From assembly GCA_001600415.1 (NCBI GenBank), contig BCJX01000012.1, positions 559,163-623,162 on the forward strand: a stretch of 64,000 nt of DNA, written 5' to 3'. The stretch's first letter is position 1. Each line of letters begins with the position of its first letter. Positions 60,608 to 64,000 of this stretch are shown one piece after another. Source of the stretch: Pascua guehoae. Lineage: Eukaryota; Basidiomycota; Tremellomycetes; Trichosporonales; Trichosporonaceae. The position numbers and the translations under genes were made by a program. The notes under the pieces were generated by a model that searched no databases, was not told where the DNA came from, and was given only the letters and a program-made list of their open reading frames with translations.

Positions 60608-61014
60608 GCTGCCGGACGGTGGTGGATGGGGAGGGGGAAGGGAGAGGAAATGTGTTTGTGGAAAGGAGTGGATATGTGGTTGGGTATGCTGTGCGAGACG
60701 AGACGAGGTGAGGTAGGTGAGGTAGGGTGTCACTCGTTGTTGCTCGTCAGGATGCAGGGGGAAGCCGTCGTGGAAGCACCTCCTGGCCCCTCCTGGCGCG
60801 TCACCGCAGACCTATTTTAGGGGTCAATGATAGGCATGCCTCTAGGCACGGTATGAAACGTTAGAATTGCATGCCTAACCCCCCCCCACGTGCCTCACCT
60901 CGCCACTCCAAAAATGTTGAAACTCTGGACGACCACCGCAAGCAGGTGTACAACAACCGGACAAGGCAACCGCAACACCACCACATAGCCCCTGTTACCA
61001 CCACCACGGACACC
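60608..61014. promoter_or_regulatory. Bidirectional promoter between SEC31 and RRP9
   Basis: Four hundred and seven bases separate two divergent ATGs. A C-run precedes CACGTG at about 60891-60896, a bHLH-type E-box/CBF-like palindrome. CA-rich leaders run up to each start. No gene is visible. Confidence 0.5.
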
Positions 61015-64000
61015 ATGGGCGACTCATTCTTCAAAAGCGAAAAGAAGCGCAAGCGCCCCAACCGCGCAGCCCACTCGGGCTCCGGTTCCGGCTCTGGCTC
61101 GCGAGGGGGCTCGCGAGGGGCAGGACCGACACGCATGCCGCAGGTGTCGGCGTCGCGCCGGCGGGCAGCACGGGACGAGGAGCTGTCGTCCGACGACGGG
61201 GACGGGGGCGAGGCGCTCGACGACATGGACTTCCAAAAGGACCGGGGACCGGTGACGCTCGACGACGACGAGTTTGTCGACGCGCACGAGACGGCGGCCG
61301 AGAAGCGTATCCGCCTCGCGAGGGGGTATCTCGACAAGGTGGCGAGGGACGTTGCTGCCGAGGCGGCCGAGGACGACTATGATGCGGCCGAGATTGATCG
61401 CGAACTTATTGCCTCGAGGCTGAGGAAGGATGTGGTGAGTGGAGTGTGGGTGGGAAGGTTGGGCGCATTGGAGGTGCTGTTGGGGAAAGGGTAATGGCAG
61501 GGAGCGGACGGGTGGTCTGGGGTCTGGTCTGCCTGTCGCTGGCTTCAACTGGGTCTGCTTGGAGCGCGCGCCTGAGCAGCAGGGTGAACCTGGCTGTACT
61601 GAGGTTGGGACAGCTGAGTTGGGGCAGTCACGTTGAGATAGCCGGACTAGAGCGCCAAGTGGGAATACCATGTTGGAGCTCCGAGTTACAGGCTCTTAAC
61701 CTCGAGCCTCTGAGTCGGGGCAACCAAGTTGGAGCCTCGGAGCTCGCTCTGCGTCTGCACAACAGCATCAGAGCAGTCTACCACGATCACATTACCAGAG
61801 CTACCATCACTACGCCTGCTCTGCGAACCAGCTAACAACAGGACGAACACGAAGGCCGCATCCACCGCTTCTTCACTTCGGCGACCGCCTCGAGCACGCG
61901 CTTCAAGAGCATGCCTTCGCCACCCACGGGCGTGGCGCTCACGACGGGCCCGATCTACCTGTCGTCCAAGAACGGCGCAGTGTGGCGCTTTGACCCGGGG
62001 ACTCTGGAGCGTACCCGCCTCCGCGCAGGCGACGGCCAGGGCCACCGCGGCCAGATCCACTGCCTCGCGGCGTCCGAGGACGGGACGTGGGTCGTGACCG
62101 GTGGCCAGGACAAGGTTGTGGGCGTGTGGAAGGAGGGAAAGTGGGAGGTTGGGATGAGGGGCCATCGCGATGCGGTTTCGGTGAGTGCGGTGTGTTGGTG
62201 GGAATGCGGGGGGTGGGTCGTGATTGAGGCGGATTTGCGGGTGATCTCAGTGTACTTGCGGGTGTGGGTCTTGGGATAGCAGGAGCAAGGCTGCTCCTGC
62301 ACGCTTCCCATTCAGGACGTCCAGAACGCGGCTGGAGTGGTAGTTGGGAGTTGGATTGGGAGTTGAAGTTGGAGTGGACTGAGAGCGTACTGCGTGTGAC
62401 TCGTCTCATCTTCTTTTCAACTCAACGCCCTTCAGCTTGGCATCTCCTACCGCTGGGGGCGGCTGGACTGAGGTAGGAGAGCCCAGCAGAGTGAAGTGGG
62501 CCAAGGGACTGTTGGAGATCCATGGATTCATCCGTGTTCAAGTCTTGCCTACCTCTCTCGACGTCCCACACATCTCCTCCGTCGCCATACTGGTTCCCAG
62601 TAGAGACGGTCCAAGACAGTAACCACATACCTCCCCTAATTTACCCAATGCCCCGTTACTAACCACCAGTCCGTCTCGTTCCCCCCCCTCTCCAATCCGT
62701 CCTCGCACGTCTTCTCGGCCTCGCTCGGCCGCCACCTCGTGCTCCACTCGCTCTCGACGCTGAGCGCGCTCGACACGTTTTTCGGGCACCAGGACGCCAT
62801 TTCGTCCGTGTCGGCCCTCAAGCCGCAGCAGGCAGCGACGGCGGGCTCGCGCGACCGCACATGCCGCTGGTGGAAGGTCGAGGACGAGGTGCAGCTCGTC
62901 CTCCGTGCGGGCGGCAAGACGCGCGATCCCGCGACGGGCCGCGAGTGGGTCGAGGGGAGCGCGGATGCGGTGTGTGTGCTGGATGATTCCCACTTTGTGT
63001 CGGGCGGAGATACTGGGTAAGTCGAGTCTGGGAGTCGAGTCTGGGAGTCTAGCCGGGGAGTTGCAGTCTGGGGCAGTTGGGGTCTGGGGCAGTCGGGGTC
63101 TGCACCGGCGGGTGGTCTGATCCTGGCGCGCAGTGTGGAGTTTGGTGTGGTGTGCGAGCCATGTTCGCGACTTTGGAAGTGTGCACTCCCCGGTGGCGTT
63201 GGTACCACCAGACCAAGGCGGCGAGTGACTGCAGATTCTGGGCGGTGCGGTGACGGGGTTGCGGCTGGTGGTGGTCGGTTGGTGGGCTGGTGCCGCGATG
63301 CAGGGTGGTGTTGGAGGAGTCTGTATCTGTTCGACACTGGGGTGCAGGCAGGACCCCATCTTGCCGCGATTGCGAGGCAGGCCGTACAGCAAGGCCCGTA
63401 CGAGGCGGCATTTCCACATCCCACTGCTGCTGTTCACCGAGGCGTGTCCTGCCATGCCACGCCGGCCGAACCCAGGGCTTGTGGCTGCCACTCATCTGTC
63501 TGTGGAGACACATGCCATCGGAGCTGGCGGCTTGGAGGAGCCACCGTTTTACAGCTGGCCGGCGTGTAACGGCCCACCTCGAATGGCACTTGGGCCGGTT
63601 TCGTGCTATGAGATCCAGTCGCCATGCCCGCTGCCGTCTGTCGCTTCCGTTCTGCCCATCATATCCCGTCATCATTCACCCCCCAATCTCCCAACCTCTC
63701 GCCCTCCAAAGCCCCAACCCCAATCCCGACCCCAGCCCCAACAACCACCCCCCCTCCCCCCCCCAATTCTCCTCAACCCCCCATCTCCCCTCCCCCCACT
63801 AACACCCCAGCTCCATCGCCCTCTGGACGACCGGCCGCAAAAAGCCAATCTTCACCCAAACCCTCGCCCACGGCCTCGACACCTCCGACCACAACCCCCT
63901 CACACCCACCCTCGCCGCCCTCCCCTCCCCGCCCCCCTCGCCCCCCGCCCCCGCCCCGCAGCCGCGCGGCATTTCGGCCCTCGCCGCCCTGCGGGGCACA
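61015..64000 (+). CDS. RRP9: Rrp9/U3-55K WD-repeat protein of the U3 snoRNP (runs off right edge)
   Basis: Exons in the window: 61015-61434, 61842-62180, 62670-63016 and 63811 to beyond 64000. MGDSFFKSEKKRKRPNR and an acidic N-terminal region (SSDDGDG, DDDEFVD) are followed by ETAAEKRIRLARGYLDKV and EHEGRIHRFF, all typical of Rrp9. WD repeats come next: GHRGQIHCLAASEDGTWVVT, GGQDKVVGVW, SASLGRHLVLHSL, GHQDAISSVSAL, AGSRDRTCRWWKVEDEVQL and SGGDTG joined to SIALWTTGRKKP. Rrp9 binds the U3 snoRNA B/C motif and acts in 18S rRNA processing in the nucleolus. The three introns (about 407, 489 and 794 bp) are far longer than in neighbouring genes. The last visible exon has a Pro-rich insert (PSPPPSPPAP). 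Confidence 0.92.
63020..63110. repeat. GAGTCTGGG / GTCTGGGGCA minisatellite in RRP9 intron 3
   Basis: Several imperfect units (GAGTCTGGGA, then GTCTGGGGCAGT) are arranged in tandem directly after the donor site of the 794-bp intron. Similar GAGTTGGGGCAGT-type phrases occur in intron 1 near 61610-61735. Confidence 0.7.

Overview
The window looks like nuclear DNA of a basidiomycetous yeast, most likely a tremellomycete (Cryptococcus/Trichosporon relatives). It is GC-rich. Most genes are broken by many short introns (about 30-130 bp) with GT-AG ends and CTAAC/CTGAC branch sites. The gene set includes a Stealth-domain sugar-phosphate transferase of the cryptococcal Xpt1 type and an Sre1-type membrane-bound bHLH factor. 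This placement rests on family recognition, not on any search.

Thirteen protein or RNA genes are well supported. In order: the 5' end of TRS31 (TRAPP subunit, -, runs off the left edge); an XPT1-like Stealth phosphotransferase (+); a secreted SLT/GH23 lytic-transglycosylase-like protein (-); an alpha-arrestin with a PPxY motif (-); an intron-containing tRNA-Glu(CUC) (+); SRE1 (-); CWC27 spliceosomal cyclophilin (-, with an apparent one-base frame break); VPS74 (+); a small Zn2Cys6 transcription factor (-); MKT1 (-); CSN5 (-); SEC31 (-); and RRP9 (+, runs off the right edge). Exon-intron structures were read by hand, and the exon phases of the complete genes add up. The exceptions are stated in the entries: CWC27 lacks one base, the arrestin 5' exon is unresolved, and the last exon of VPS74 is a proposal.

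The genes lie in three compact blocks (1-12.5 kb, 23.4-35.3 kb, 49.3-64 kb). Two long stretches without a recognisable protein gene separate them: 12.5-23.4 kb, which holds only the tRNA and perhaps one small Cys-rich ORF, and 35.3-49.3 kb, which includes a 261-base assembly gap. Both contain microsatellites, short tandem repeats and long homopolymers. Each lies upstream of a regulatory-type gene (arrestin, Zn2Cys6 factor), so they could be extended regulatory DNA, old decayed elements or, for the larger one, a centromere-like domain. The sequence alone cannot decide.

Several genes act in the early secretory pathway and Golgi: TRS31 (vesicle tethering), SEC31 (COPII coat), VPS74 (Golgi retention of glycosyltransferases), the Stealth transferase (probably a Golgi glycan-phosphate enzyme) and SRE1 (an ER/Golgi-processed sterol and oxygen regulator). 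Ordinary gene-order drift could explain this. The less ordinary items are the secreted SLT protein with its acidic repeat stalk, a Pol III-type tRNA-like element at 55.15-55.38 kb, the CWC27 frame break, the unusually long introns of RRP9, and a near-pure 72-base poly(G) tract.
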